64,000 bases of DNA from Pseudomonas neuropathica (GTDB lineage: Bacteria; Pseudomonadota; Gammaproteobacteria; Pseudomonadales; Pseudomonadaceae). Shown in pieces: positions 1 through 9,110 of this stretch. The notes under the pieces are model-generated. The model searched no databases and was not told where the DNA came from. It was given only the letters and a program-made list of their open reading frames with translations. A program made the translations under genes and the position numbers. The first letter of the stretch is position 1, and every line of letters begins with the position of its first letter. The stretch lies in the NCBI RefSeq assembly GCF_015461835.1, contig NZ_JACOPX010000021.1:18431-82430 (forward strand), read 5' to 3'.

Positions 1-3000
1 GTCTGCCTATTGCGGCCAAGCGCGACGAGATCAAGAAGGCGCTGGAGCAGCATCAAGTGCTGATCATCGCCGGCGAAACCGGCTCGGGCAAAACCACCCA
101 GTTGCCGAAAATCTGTCTGGAAATCGGTCGCGGTCAGCACGGTCTGATCGGCCACACCCAACCGCGTCGAATCGCTGCGCGCAGCGTCGCCAGCCGGGTC
201 GCCGAAGAACTCGCTACGCCGCTCGGTGCGCTGGTCGGCTATCAGGTGCGTTTCGAGGATCAAAGCGATTCCAACACCCTGATCAAGCTGATGACCGACG
301 GTATTCTGCTGGCTGAAACCCAGAACGATCGCTACCTCGAACGCTACGACACGATCATCGTCGACGAAGCCCACGAGCGCAGCCTCAACATCGACTTCCT
401 GCTCGGCTACCTGAAAACCCTGCTGCCGCGTCGCCCGGACCTGAAAGTCATCATCACTTCGGCGACCATCGATCTGGAGCGCTTCTCCAAGCACTTCGAC
501 GATGCGCCAATTGTCGAAGTCTCCGGCCGCACCTTCCCGGTGGACACCTGGTATCGCCCGCTGACCCTGGAGCAGGACGAAGAGGGCAACCGCGTCGAGG
601 ATGACCTGACCGTCGATCAGGCGATCCTCGCTACTCTCGATGAAATTGCCGCGTATGAACGCAGCGAACGCCGCAGTCCCGGCGACGTGTTGGTGTTCCT
701 GCCCGGCGAGCGCGAGATTCGCGACGCCGCCGACATGCTGCGCAAGGCGCAACTGAAACACACGGAAATCCTGCCGCTGTACGCGCGCTTGTCGCCGGCC
801 GAACAACAGCGGATTTTTCAGTCGCACCCGGGCCGTCGCGTGGTGCTGGCGACCAACGTCGCCGAGACCTCGTTGACCGTGCCGGGCATCCGTTACGTGA
901 TCGACAGCGGCACCGCGCGCATCAGCCGCTACAGCTACCGTGCCAAGGTCCAGCGTCTGCCGATCGAAGCGATTTCCCAGGCCAGCGCCAACCAGCGTAA
1001 AGGTCGTTGCGGGCGGGTTGAGCCGGGCATTTGTATTCGGCTGTACAGCGAAGAAGATTTTAACGGGCGCCCGGAATTCACCGATCCAGAGATTCTGCGC
1101 ACCAACCTCGCTGCCGTGATTCTGCAGATGCTGCATCTGCGTCTCGGCGAGATCACCGCATTCCCGTTCATCGAGCCGCCGGATGGCAAGGCGATCAGCG
1201 ACGGTTTCAACCTGCTGCAAGAACTCTCGGCGGTTGACCGCAACAGTCAGCTGACGCCGCTCGGTCGCCAACTGGCGCGCCTGCCGGTCGACCCGCGCAT
1301 GGGCCGTATGCTGCTTGAAGCAGCCAAGCTCGGCAGTTTGCAGGAAGTGCTGATCGTCGCCAGTGCGATGTCGATTCAAGACCCGCGCGAGCGGCCGCCG
1401 GAGCGTCAGCAAGCTGCCGATCAGGCCCACGCGCAATGGAAGGACACCGATTCGGACTTCGCCGGACTGGTCAATCTGTGGCGCGGTTTTGAAGAGCAGC
1501 GCCAGGCGCTGACCGCCAGCCCGTTGCGTAACTGGTGCCGGAAGAATTTCCTCAACTATCTGCGTCTGCGCGAGTGGCGCGACTCGCATCGGCAGTTGAG
1601 CCTGATCTGCCGCGACATGCAGCTGAGCCTCAACAAAGAGCCGGCGGATTACCCGAAACTGCACAAAGCGGTGCTGGTCGGCTTGCTCAGCCAGATCGGC
1701 CAGAAAACCGAGGATGGCGATTACCTCGGCGCGCGTCAGCGACGTTTCTGGATTCACCCGTCGTCGGGCATCGGCAAGAAGCGCCCGCAGTGGCTGATGA
1801 CCGCCGAACTGGTGGAAACCACCAAGCTTTATGCACGCATGGTCGCCAAGATCGACGCCGACTGGATCGAGCCGTTGGCCGGGCACTTGATCAAGAAAAA
1901 CCACTTCGAACCGCATTGGGAAAAGAAGCGCGGCCAAGTCGTCGCGTTCGAACAGATCACTCTGTTCGGGCTGATCGTGGTCGGCCGCCGGCCGGTGCAT
2001 TACGGCCCGGTGGATCCGGTGGTTTCTCGCGAATTGTTTATCCGTGAAGGTCTGGTGCGTGGCGAAATTCAATCGAAAGCCAAGTGCCTGACCGCCAACC
2101 AACAGTTGCTTGAACAGCTCGACGAACTGGAAGCAAAAGCCCGTCGTCGCGACATTCTCGCCGATGAAGAAACCCTGTACGCGTTCTACGACGCGCGATT
2201 GCCGGCGGAGATTCACCAGACCGCCACCTTCGACAGCTGGTACCGCATCAACAGCCAGAAGAATCCGCAATTGTTGATCATGCGCGAAGAAGACGTGCTG
2301 GCCCGCGAAGCCAGTGAAGTCACCGCGCGCGATTACCCGGACACGCTGCACATCGGCGATCTGGAACTGGCGCTGACTTATCACTTCGAACCCAATCATC
2401 CGCGCGACGGCGTGACCCTGCGCGTACCGGCCCCGCTGTTGCCGATGCTGCCACCGGAACGCCTGGAATGGCTGGTGCCGGGGCTGATCGAGGCCAAGTG
2501 CATCGCCCTTGTGCGCAACCTGCCGAAGGCCTTGCGCAAGAACTTCGTGCCGGTGCCGGACTTCATCAAAGCTGCGCTGCAACGCATGACCTTTGCCGAG
2601 GGTTCGTTGCCGCAAGCGCTCGGTCGCGAACTGCTGCGCATGACTGGCGCGCGGGTCAGCGACGAGGCCTGGGTCGAAGCCGAGCAAGGCGTCGAGGGGC
2701 ATCTGCGGATGAACCTGGAAATTGTCGACGGCCAAGGCAAATTCCTCGGCGAAGGTCGCGATCTGGCCGAGTTGACCGCACGGTTTGCCGAAGCCAGTCA
2801 GGCCGCGCTGGCGGTGCCGCAGAGTGCGAAAAATCAGCAACCGGTGGAGGCCAAGGTCTTCGCCCCGGTAGCAGAAAAGACTCAGCAGAAGATCGCCGGG
2901 CTGTCGATGACGGTGTATCCGGCGCTGGTTGAAGAGGGCGGCACGGTCAAGGAAGGGCGCTTCTCGACCCCGGCCGAGGCCGAATTCCAGCATCGTCGCG

Positions 3001-3701
3001 CCTTGCAGCGGTTGTTGATGCAGCAACTGGCGGAGCCGGCCAAGTTCCTGCGTGGCAAGTTGCCGGGGCAAACCGAACTGGGCTTGCTCTATCGCGAGCT
3101 GGGCCGGGTTGATGCGCTGGTTGAAGATATTCTGCTGGCGAGCCTCGACAGCTGCATTCTCGAAGGCGAAGACCCGTTGCCCCGCGACGGCGCTGGTTTG
3201 GCGGCACTGGCCGAGCGCAAACGCGGCAACTGGACCGAGCACGCCGAGCGCGTGGCCCGGTTGACCCTGGAGATTCTCAAGCTGTGGCACGGCCTGCAAA
3301 AGCGCTTCAAGGGCAAGATCGATCTGGCCCAGGCCGTGGCGCTCAATGACATCAAGCAGCAAATCAACAATCTGGTGTATCCGGGGTTTGTCCGCGAAAC
3401 GCCGATGCAGTGGCTTAAGGAGTTGCCGCGTTACCTGAAAGCGGTCGAGCAGCGCTTCGAAAAGCTCGGCGCGCAGGTGCAGAAGGATCGCGTCTGGAGC
3501 GGCGAACTCGCCGGCCTCTGGGGGCAATACCAGACTCGCGCGGCGAAACATGCCCAGGAAGGCAAACGCGATCCGCAGCTTGAGTTGTATCGCTGGTGGC
3601 TGGAGGAATACCGGGTGTCGCTGTTCGCCCAGCAGTTGGGGACGAAAGTGCCGATTTCCGACAAACGCCTGAACAAGCAGTGGACCCAGGTCGAACCCTG
3701 A
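1..3701 (+). CDS. hrpA: ATP-dependent RNA helicase HrpA, 5' end outside the window
   Basis: DEAH-box (DExH) RNA helicase. The reading frame is open from base 3, so the gene begins upstream; about 1232 residues are visible against roughly 1300 for E. coli HrpA, so only a short N-terminus is missing and the GTG at 57 is not the start. Visible in order: Walker A GETGSGKT just after base 70, the VDEAH motif near base 360, TSAT near 457, the helicase C-terminal domain with QRKGRCGR near 990, the HA2 winged-helix region, an OB fold and the long C-terminal DUF3418 region. HrpA-type enzymes unwind RNA with ATP, and in E. coli HrpA has been linked to rescue of collided ribosomes. It is followed by a REP pair rather than a co-directional partner. 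Confidence 0.95.
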   Translation, partial: LPIAAKRDEIKKALEQHQVLIIAGETGSGKTTQLPKICLEIGRGQHGLIGHTQPRRIAARSVASRVAEELATPLGALVGYQVRFEDQSDSNTLIKLMTDGILLAETQNDRYLERYDTIIVDEAHERSLNIDFLLGYLKTLLPRRPDLKVIITSATIDLERFSKHFDDAPIVEVSGRTFPVDTWYRPLTLEQDEEGNRVEDDLTVDQAILATLDEIAAYERSERRSPGDVLVFLPGEREIRDAADMLRKAQLKHTEILPLYARLSPAEQQRIFQSHPGRRVVLATNVAETSLTVPGIRYVIDSGTARISRYSYRAKVQRLPIEAISQASANQRKGRCGRVEPGICIRLYSEEDFNGRPEFTDPEILRTNLAAVILQMLHLRLGEITAFPFIEPPDGKAISDGFNLLQELSAVDRNSQLTPLGRQLARLPVDPRMGRMLLEAAKLGSLQEVLIVASAMSIQDPRERPPERQQAADQAHAQWKDTDSDFAGLVNLWRGFEEQRQALTASPLRNWCRKNFLNYLRLREWRDSHRQLSLICRDMQLSLNKEPADYPKLHKAVLVGLLSQIGQKTEDGDYLGARQRRFWIHPSSGIGKKRPQWLMTAELVETTKLYARMVAKIDADWIEPLAGHLIKKNHFEPHWEKKRGQVVAFEQITLFGLIVVGRRPVHYGPVDPVVSRELFIREGLVRGEIQSKAKCLTANQQLLEQLDELEAKARRRDILADEETLYAFYDARLPAEIHQTATFDSWYRINSQKNPQLLIMREEDVLAREASEVTARDYPDTLHIGDLELALTYHFEPNHPRDGVTLRVPAPLLPMLPPERLEWLVPGLIEAKCIALVRNLPKALRKNFVPVPDFIKAALQRMTFAEGSLPQALGRELLRMTGARVSDEAWVEAEQGVEGHLRMNLEIVDGQGKFLGEGRDLAELTARFAEASQAALAVPQSAKNQQPVEAKVFAPVAEKTQQKIAGLSMTVYPALVEEGGTVKEGRFSTPAEAEFQHRRALQRLLMQQLAEPAKFLRGKLPGQTELGLLYRELGRVDALVEDILLASLDSCILEGEDPLPRDGAGLAALAERKRGNWTEHAERVARLTLEILKLWHGLQKRFKGKIDLAQAVALNDIKQQINNLVYPGFVRETPMQWLKELPRYLKAVEQRFEKLGAQVQKDRVWSGELAGLWGQYQTRAAKHAQEGKRDPQLELYRWWLEEYRVSLFAQQLGTKVPISDKRLNKQWTQVEP

Positions 3702-3720
3702 CCCCACGCCTTGTAACGAT

Positions 3721-3812
3721 CCTGTAGGAGCTGCCGAAGGCTGCGATCCTTTGATTTTGCTTTTTACAACGTCAAGATCAAAAGATCGCAGCCTTCGGCA
3801 GCTCCTACAGGG
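3721..3812. repeat. REP-like inverted pair (GTAGGAGCTGCCGAAGG type)
   Basis: Two arms of about 33 bases face each other around a loop of about 25 bases. The left arm starts CTGTAGGAGCTGCCGAAGG and the right arm is its near-perfect reverse complement. It sits directly after hrpA and could fold on either strand. The same sequence type recurs near 21.0, 26.1 and 30.2 kb. Confidence 0.85.
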
Positions 3813-4023
3813 ATCGCGTTTAGAAGGAGAAAGGCGCCAAAAGGCCACGTTTATGGCAAACTTCGCCACCATAAACGCCGGTTTCGCGACCCAGAGCCTT
3901 CGGCCGGTTCGCGCGACGGAATAAAGCGATGCCAGGTTTGCGTCCCCCGGATGGGAATAGACCCTTTGTGTGTTGGTACGACGGTTCCAGCACTTTCTGC
4001 CTGAACAGATTAGAGAAACGACC
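3813..4023 (+). other. Leader region of the KAS III gene with a hairpin
   Basis: This 211-base stretch between the REP pair and the KAS III start holds no gene. It contains a clean 9-bp stem, CGTTTATGG at 3848-3856 with CCATAAACG at 3869-3877, followed by GC-rich sequence with TTCGCGAC and GTTCGCGCGAC elements that could also pair. The hairpin is not followed by a T-run on the plus strand, so it is not an obvious terminator. It may be part of the 5' leader or an operator. Confidence 0.4.
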
Positions 4024-5145
4024 ATGCATAACGTCGTCATCAGCGGCACCGGCCTGTACACCCCGGCCAACAGCATCTCCAATGAAGAGCTGGTGCAGTC
4101 TTTCAACGCCTACGTCGCCCAGTTCAACGCCGACAACGCCGAGGCCATTGCCCGCGGCGAAGTCCAGGCCCTGACCGAATCCAGCGCCGCGTTCATCGAA
4201 AAAGCCTCAGGCATCAAGAGCCGCTTTGTCATGGACAAGGATGGCATCCTCGACCCACAACGCATGGCCCCGCGCTTGCCGGAGCGTTCCAACGACGAAT
4301 GGTCGGTGCTCTGCCAGATGGCTATCGGCGCTGCTGAACAGGCCCTGCAACGTGCCGGCAAAACTGCTGCCGACATCGACGGCGTCATCGTTGCCTGTTC
4401 CAACCTGCAGCGCGCCTACCCGGCCATCGCCATCGAAGTCCAGGAAGCCCTGGGCATTCAGGGCTTCGGTTTCGACATGAACGTGGCCTGTTCCTCGGCG
4501 ACTTTCGGCATCCAGGCCGCTGCCAACAGCGTGCAGCTGGGCCAGGCCCGGGCGATCCTGATGGTCAACCCGGAAGTCTGCACCGGTCACCTGAATTTCC
4601 GTGACCGCGACAGCCACTTCATCTTCGGCGATGCCGCGACTGCAGTGATCATCGAGCGCGCTGATACCGCGACGTCCAAACACCAGTTCGATGTGGTCAG
4701 CACCAAGCTGCTGACCAAGTTCTCCAACAACATCCGCAACAATTTCGGTTTCCTCAACCGCGCGGCGGAAGAGGGCATTGGTGCCCGCGACAAACTGTTC
4801 GTGCAGGAAGGCCGCAAGGTGTTCAAGGATGTCTGCCCGATGGTTGCCGAGCTGATCGGCGAACATCTGCAAGAGAACCAGCTCAACGTCGGTGACGTGA
4901 AGCGCTTCTGGCTGCACCAGGCCAACCTGAGCATGAATCACCTGATCGTGCGCAAGTTGCTGGGTCGCGAAGCCACTGAAGAAGAAGCCCCGGTGATTCT
5001 CGACACCTACGCCAATACCAGCTCTGCGGGTTCGGTGATTGCTTTCCACAAGTATCAGGATGATCTGGCTGCCGGTTCGCTGGCGGTGTTGAGTTCGTTC
5101 GGTGCAGGCTATTCGATCGGTAGCGTGATTCTGCGCAAGCGTTGA
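4024..5145 (+). CDS. Beta-ketoacyl-ACP synthase III family protein (PA3286-like)
   Basis: A condensing enzyme of the FabH/KAS III fold, 373 residues. The start is the ATG at 4024, because the reading upstream of it (LVRRFQHFL...) is not FabH-like. The catalytic triad is visible: Cys156 in NVACSSATFG, His298 in WLHQAN and Asn331 in YANTSSAG. It is longer than E. coli FabH (317) and matches the Pseudomonas subgroup next to an ECF sigma factor, as PA3286 is beside PA3285 in P. aeruginosa. PA3286 has been reported to condense octanoyl-CoA from beta-oxidation with malonyl-ACP, shunting medium chains into fatty acid synthesis; that this copy has the same substrate is inferred from length and synteny. 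Confidence 0.88.
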   Translation: MHNVVISGTGLYTPANSISNEELVQSFNAYVAQFNADNAEAIARGEVQALTESSAAFIEKASGIKSRFVMDKDGILDPQRMAPRLPERSNDEWSVLCQMAIGAAEQALQRAGKTAADIDGVIVACSNLQRAYPAIAIEVQEALGIQGFGFDMNVACSSATFGIQAAANSVQLGQARAILMVNPEVCTGHLNFRDRDSHFIFGDAATAVIIERADTATSKHQFDVVSTKLLTKFSNNIRNNFGFLNRAAEEGIGARDKLFVQEGRKVFKDVCPMVAELIGEHLQENQLNVGDVKRFWLHQANLSMNHLIVRKLLGREATEEEAPVILDTYANTSSAGSVIAFHKYQDDLAAGSLAVLSSFGAGYSIGSVILRKR

Positions 5146-5282
5146 AAATCGGTTTAATTTCCACCTGATCGCGCCGACCTTTCCTACATCCGAATCGGCT
5201 CAAACGCTGTAATTTTTCGGAAATGACGGCAGGTGAAGACCTGCCGCTATCATTTTCGGAATCGGCACAAGGAGATTTTTGG

Positions 5283-5894
5283 ATGGCGGCTGACGATACC
5301 CAACTGCTTGCGCGCCTGCTGGCGGGTGAGCAAAAGGCCTTCAAGGAACTGGTGACAACGTATCAGAGCGCCATGCGCGCTGTGGCGTATGCGATTGTCG
5401 GCCAGCGCCATGTCGAAGAAGTGGTGCAGGACGCCTGGTTGTCGGTGGTGCGCCACATCGCCAGCTTCGAAGGCCGCTCCAGTCTCAAGACCTGGCTGTT
5501 GACCATCACGGCCAACTCGGCCAAAAGCCGATATAAACAAAATCGCCGGGAAGTGTTGATGGATGATCTGCCGTCACCCCATGGCACGATCGACGATGAC
5601 CGCTTTTCTCCCGGTGACGGCCATTGGCTGGTTGCCCCGTTCGCCTGGCATCAGGACACCCCGGAAGCCTTGCTGACCGAAGGTGAATTGCGTGACTGTC
5701 TGGAGCACACTCTGCTGAACCTGTCGGAACTGCAAAGCAGCGTTTTGTTGTTGCGCGAACGCCAAGGGCTGGAGCTGGAGGAGATCTGTAATCTTCTGGA
5801 GATCTCGCTCTCCAATGTCCGTGTGCTGCTGCATCGTGCGCGGCTGAAAGTCTTCGCGACCGTGGAGCATTTTGAGGAGACCGGGGAATGCTGA
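5283..5894 (+). CDS. ECF-type RNA polymerase sigma factor
   Basis: A 203-residue sigma-70 family protein of the extracytoplasmic function class. Region 2 spans about residues 10-85, with the -10 recognition helix around VEEVVQDAWLSVVRH. Region 4 spans about 145-195, with a helix-turn-helix in LEEICNLLEISLSNVRVLLHR. The ATG at 5283 is chosen because AAGGAG lies just ahead of it. The linker between regions 2 and 4 is longer than in most ECF factors. The last bases overlap the start of the zinc-finger gene by 7 bases, which indicates translational coupling to its anti-sigma partner. The gene matches the position of PA3285. Its target promoters cannot be read from here. Confidence 0.93.
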   Translation: MAADDTQLLARLLAGEQKAFKELVTTYQSAMRAVAYAIVGQRHVEEVVQDAWLSVVRHIASFEGRSSLKTWLLTITANSAKSRYKQNRREVLMDDLPSPHGTIDDDRFSPGDGHWLVAPFAWHQDTPEALLTEGELRDCLEHTLLNLSELQSSVLLLRERQGLELEEICNLLEISLSNVRVLLHRARLKVFATVEHFEETGEC

Positions 5895-6124
5895 CCTGTA
5901 AGGAACAAGTGGCGCGCTCCAGCGATTATCTCGATGACCAATTGAGCTTTCGCGAAAAGCTGATGGTGCGTCATCACCTGATGTTCTGCCCGAACTGTCG
6001 GCGTTTCATTCGTCAGATGCGTTTGATGCAAGCGACCTTGAAGGCGATGCCGGAGAAACCGGAAGAGGGTGTGGACGCGCTGGCTGAGCGTCTGGCTACG
6101 CAGAGGCGGGACGATAGCCCGTAA
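5888..6124 (+). CDS. Small zinc-finger (zf-HC2) anti-sigma factor
   Basis: A 78-residue cytoplasmic protein that overlaps the ECF sigma gene. The ZAS signature His-x3-Cys-x2-Cys is visible in HHLMFCPNC near residues 35-43, with an earlier Cys at residue 4 (MLTCKEQ) as a possible additional ligand. Such proteins bind the sigma factor through the helical ZAS domain and often release it on oxidation or loss of zinc. There is no membrane segment, so it is a soluble, possibly redox-sensing type rather than a membrane anti-sigma. The role follows from the motif and gene order and has not been shown for this protein. Confidence 0.87.
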   Translation: MLTCKEQVARSSDYLDDQLSFREKLMVRHHLMFCPNCRRFIRQMRLMQATLKAMPEKPEEGVDALAERLATQRRDDSP

Positions 6125-6186
6125 AAACACAGCCCGGTGCAGCGCCAGCGAACGGATGATGGGGATCGCTGTAACTGCACCGGGCT
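6125..6186 (-). terminator. Rho-independent terminator of the porin gene
   Basis: AGCCCGGTGCAG (6131-6142) pairs perfectly with CTGCACCGGGCT (6175-6186). On the minus strand the stem is followed by TGTGTTTTT. The loop is long (32 nt). It lies between the convergent anti-sigma and porin genes. Confidence 0.65.
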
Positions 6187-6267
6187 GCAGGAAAATCAGC
6201 TTCGATCGGCAAATCGCAAGGGGAGCTGTGACTTGCGGCTTGTCGCTCGAAGCGTGTAGCTGTTTTC

Positions 6268-7590
6268 TTAGAACTTGGCTTCCGCGTCCAGCTGCAAGGT
6301 GTTGGCGTCAGCGTCACGCTGGGTACGGCTGGCGAAGTCAGCCTTGGTCAGGAAGTACGTGGCACCGATAGCGAAGTTCTTGTCGATGTCGTAACCGACC
6401 TTGAACTTGTGCCCACGGGAACCGGTGGTGCCGTTGGCGAAGTCGGAGTCGGTGAAAGCGCCGACTACGGCGTTGCGCTGCACGTCACGATAGTTGTAAT
6501 CGAGGTTCAGGCCGAAGACTTTCGACTTGGCACCCAACAGCCACGCAGTGTCCTGATCGGTCACGGCATCGTTGTTCTTCACGTACTGACCGTAGAACGA
6601 CAGTGGCATTGGCAGACCGCCGATGTCGACCTGGCTGAAGCCTTCATACAGACGGAATTCGTTGTTGGCCGAGTTGCCGTTGACCGCCAGTGCGCACGGT
6701 GTGGAAGTGCCGGTGCAGCGGCTGTCTTCGTCGTTCTGGTAGGCGTAGACACTACCGCCCAGAGTCACTTTCAAGTTGTCGGTGATGTTGAAGCGGCTAC
6801 CCAACTGGCCGGCGGTCAGACGCAAGTCGTGACGGAATTGCACGCCATCGCCGTCGACGTTGTCCTTGAGGTTGTAGTTACCCAGGCTGCCGAACAGTTC
6901 GGCGCTGCTGCCCAACGGGTATTTGTAGGTAACGGCCAGACCTTCCGGGTTGATGTCGCTATCCCAGATCACGTCGCCCATGCTGACCCACGGCTGGAGC
7001 ATCTTGCCGCCGATGATGTGCAGGTTCTTGATCTGGTCAGGGTGGTAGTCGATGTAGCCCAGATCCAGCCAGATCTGCTTCTTGTCGAAGTAGTTGTCCT
7101 GGTCCTGGTTGGTCGAACGGGCATCATCGCCGCCGCCGGTGGCGATACGGATACCGGTGTCGACTTGCGGGTTGATCTCGGTGTAGGCACCCAGACGGGC
7201 GCGGATGCGCTGACGGTCCTTGTCGCGGCCGCCGTTGTTCGGTTCGCCATCGATCTTGATGGTTTCCTGACGGATACGCACATCGCCCTTGAATTGGGTC
7301 TTGGCTGCCCAGGCGAGTTTCTGGTCGAAGACGCTTTGTTCGTTGGTTTTCTTCGCAACAGCGGCGACTTGTTCGTTGGTCTCTTGCTGCGCCTGCTGCG
7401 CGATTTGCTGAGCCTTCTGATCCTTGGCCAGTTCAGTTTGCAGTTCGATGTACTGCGCCTGGGAAATGGAACCGTTAGCCTTGAGCATGTCGAGCAGTTT
7501 GGCGTCGACTGCAGCACTGGCCGGAACACTCATGGCCAGCAACAAGCCACCGCACAGGGCCGCCGCAGTTTTCGTGGAAGCAAGACGCAT
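6268..7590 (-). CDS. Putative porin (Porin_5-like outer-membrane protein)
   Basis: A 440-residue outer-membrane protein. The start is the ATG at 7590, giving a signal peptide with hydrophobic core AAALCGGLLLAMSVPASA and cleavage near AVDAK; the TTG further upstream would add 16 non-signal residues. After cleavage comes a short helical/coiled stretch rich in Gln and Lys (about 40-75, AQQIAQQAQQETNEQ), like the trimerisation coil of OprP/OprO-type porins, then beta-barrel strands with alternating aromatic and polar residues ending in AEAKF with a C-terminal Phe. It has its own terminator at 6125-6186. The substrate is unknown; no phosphate-binding arginine ladder could be judged by eye. Confidence 0.85.
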   Translation of the reverse strand: MRLASTKTAAALCGGLLLAMSVPASAAVDAKLLDMLKANGSISQAQYIELQTELAKDQKAQQIAQQAQQETNEQVAAVAKKTNEQSVFDQKLAWAAKTQFKGDVRIRQETIKIDGEPNNGGRDKDRQRIRARLGAYTEINPQVDTGIRIATGGGDDARSTNQDQDNYFDKKQIWLDLGYIDYHPDQIKNLHIIGGKMLQPWVSMGDVIWDSDINPEGLAVTYKYPLGSSAELFGSLGNYNLKDNVDGDGVQFRHDLRLTAGQLGSRFNITDNLKVTLGGSVYAYQNDEDSRCTGTSTPCALAVNGNSANNEFRLYEGFSQVDIGGLPMPLSFYGQYVKNNDAVTDQDTAWLLGAKSKVFGLNLDYNYRDVQRNAVVGAFTDSDFANGTTGSRGHKFKVGYDIDKNFAIGATYFLTKADFASRTQRDADANTLQLDAEAKF

Positions 7591-7872
7591 AGCAATCTCC
7601 GAAGATGAGAGGGGATGGCACAACCATCCGGGGCACAACCGACGATTCGAACGTCGGAAAACAGTGTCCGGGTAGAACCCGGCGCTCTAAAAACAGGCGC
7701 CAGTATCGCGATGGTTTATGACAGAGCAGTGGCACAGTGATGGCAGGTTGATGACGATATCGATTTGGCCTGAACTATTGAGCTAGAGCGCTGTCGGCCG
7801 ATTGCGGGTGTGCAATGGCGCGCAATCGGCGATACTCGCCGGGCGCTGAAGTCCTGTTGTGGAGAGCTGTCG

Positions 7873-8997
7873 ATGCCGTTGCAATGCCTGCAAAACCTGT
7901 CGCAAATCGCTCCGGCAACCTGGGATGCGCTGGTGCCTGAAAGCCAGCCCTTTCTGCGCCATGCTTTTCTCAGTGCACTGGAAGACAGTGGCAGCGTTGG
8001 CCCTCACACCGGCTGGCAACCTGAGCATCTGCTGCACATCGAAGATGATCGACTGATCGCCGCGCTACCCAGTTATCGCAAGTGGCATTCCTACGGCGAG
8101 TACGTGTTCGATCACGGCTGGGCCGACGCCTGCGCCCGCGCCGGTATCGATTACTACCCCAAGCTTTTGACGGCCGTGCCATTCAGTCCAGTCAGCGGCC
8201 CGCGCCTCTTGGCGGCCAATGTCGAAGACGGTTTCGAGCTGCTCAAGAGTCTGCCCGGTTACCTGGAGATCGAAGGGCTCTCCAGCGCACACATCAATTT
8301 CACCGACGCCTTCACCGACGCGGCGATGGCCGAACAACCGGGCTGGCTGCAACGCATTGGCTGTCAATATCACTGGCAGAATCGCGGGTATCGCGACTTT
8401 CAGGATTTCCTCGACGTACTCAGTTCGCGCAAACGCAAACAGATGCGCAAGGAGCGCGAGCAAGTGGCGGGGCAGGGCTTTGCGTTTGAATGGCTGGAGG
8501 GGCGCGAGCTGGACGAGGCGCAGTGGGATTTTGTCTACGCCTGCTACGCCAATACCTATGCGGTGCGGCGTCAGGCACCGTACCTGACGCGGGAATTTTT
8601 CAGTCTGCTGGCCGAGCGCATGCCCGAAGCGATCCGCGTAGTACTGGCCAAACAAGGCTCACGGCCAGTGGCGATGGCCTTCAGTCTGGTCGGTGGCGAC
8701 AGTTTCTACGGGCGCTATTGGGGCTGTCTGGCGGAGTTTGATCGACTGCACTTTGAGACCTGTTTTTACCAGGGTATGGATTATGCGATCGCGCAGGGGT
8801 ATCAGCGTTTCGATGCCGGGGCGCAGGGCGAGCACAAACTGATTCGTGGGTTTGAACCGGTGATCACCCATTCATGGCATTACTTGCGCCATCCGGGGTT
8901 GAAAGCGGCGGTGAAGGATTTCCTGAAACAGGAACGCGCCGGCGTCCTCGCTTATGCCGAAGAAGCAAAAACAGCCTTGCCCTACCGCCAAACCTAG
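7873..8997 (+). CDS. FemAB/GNAT-like acyltransferase (COG3146, peptidogalycan biosynthesis type)
   Basis: A 374-residue protein of the COG3146 family, predicted N-acyltransferases related to FemX/FemAB. The ATG at 7873 follows GGAGAGCTGTCG, a usable ribosome site. Recognisable parts are an N-terminal WDALVPESQPFLRHAFLSAL segment, a basic stretch SSRKRKQMRKERE around 200, a GNAT-like fold from about 220 to 330 and the conserved C-terminal GFEPVITHSWHYL. There is no signal peptide or membrane segment, so it should act in the cytoplasm. The family name suggests aminoacyl transfer, but the substrate is not established. It is flanked by the porin promoter region and a REP pair, so it is probably monocistronic. 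Confidence 0.85.
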   Translation: MPLQCLQNLSQIAPATWDALVPESQPFLRHAFLSALEDSGSVGPHTGWQPEHLLHIEDDRLIAALPSYRKWHSYGEYVFDHGWADACARAGIDYYPKLLTAVPFSPVSGPRLLAANVEDGFELLKSLPGYLEIEGLSSAHINFTDAFTDAAMAEQPGWLQRIGCQYHWQNRGYRDFQDFLDVLSSRKRKQMRKEREQVAGQGFAFEWLEGRELDEAQWDFVYACYANTYAVRRQAPYLTREFFSLLAERMPEAIRVVLAKQGSRPVAMAFSLVGGDSFYGRYWGCLAEFDRLHFETCFYQGMDYAIAQGYQRFDAGAQGEHKLIRGFEPVITHSWHYLRHPGLKAAVKDFLKQERAGVLAYAEEAKTALPYRQT

Positions 8998-9001
8998 GCC
9001 C

Positions 9002-9095
9002 TTTGTAGGAGTGAGCCTGCTCGCGATAGCGGTCTATCAGTCAACATTGATGGCTCTGACAGACTGCTATCGCGAGCAGGCTCACTCCTACAAGG
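9002..9095. repeat. REP-like inverted pair (GTAGGAGTGAGCCTGCTCGCGA type)
   Basis: Two copies of the GTAGGAGTGAGCCTGCTCGC element in inverted orientation, separated by about 40 bases. It lies between two convergent genes. Confidence 0.88.
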
Positions 9096-9110
9096 GGAAT
9101 TGTGCAGGTT

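Noticed and set aside
6409..7608. 399-codon plus-strand frame opposite the porin gene
   Set aside because: Valine- and glycine-rich shadow of the porin, which has a signal peptide, a terminator and a C-terminal Phe on the other strand.
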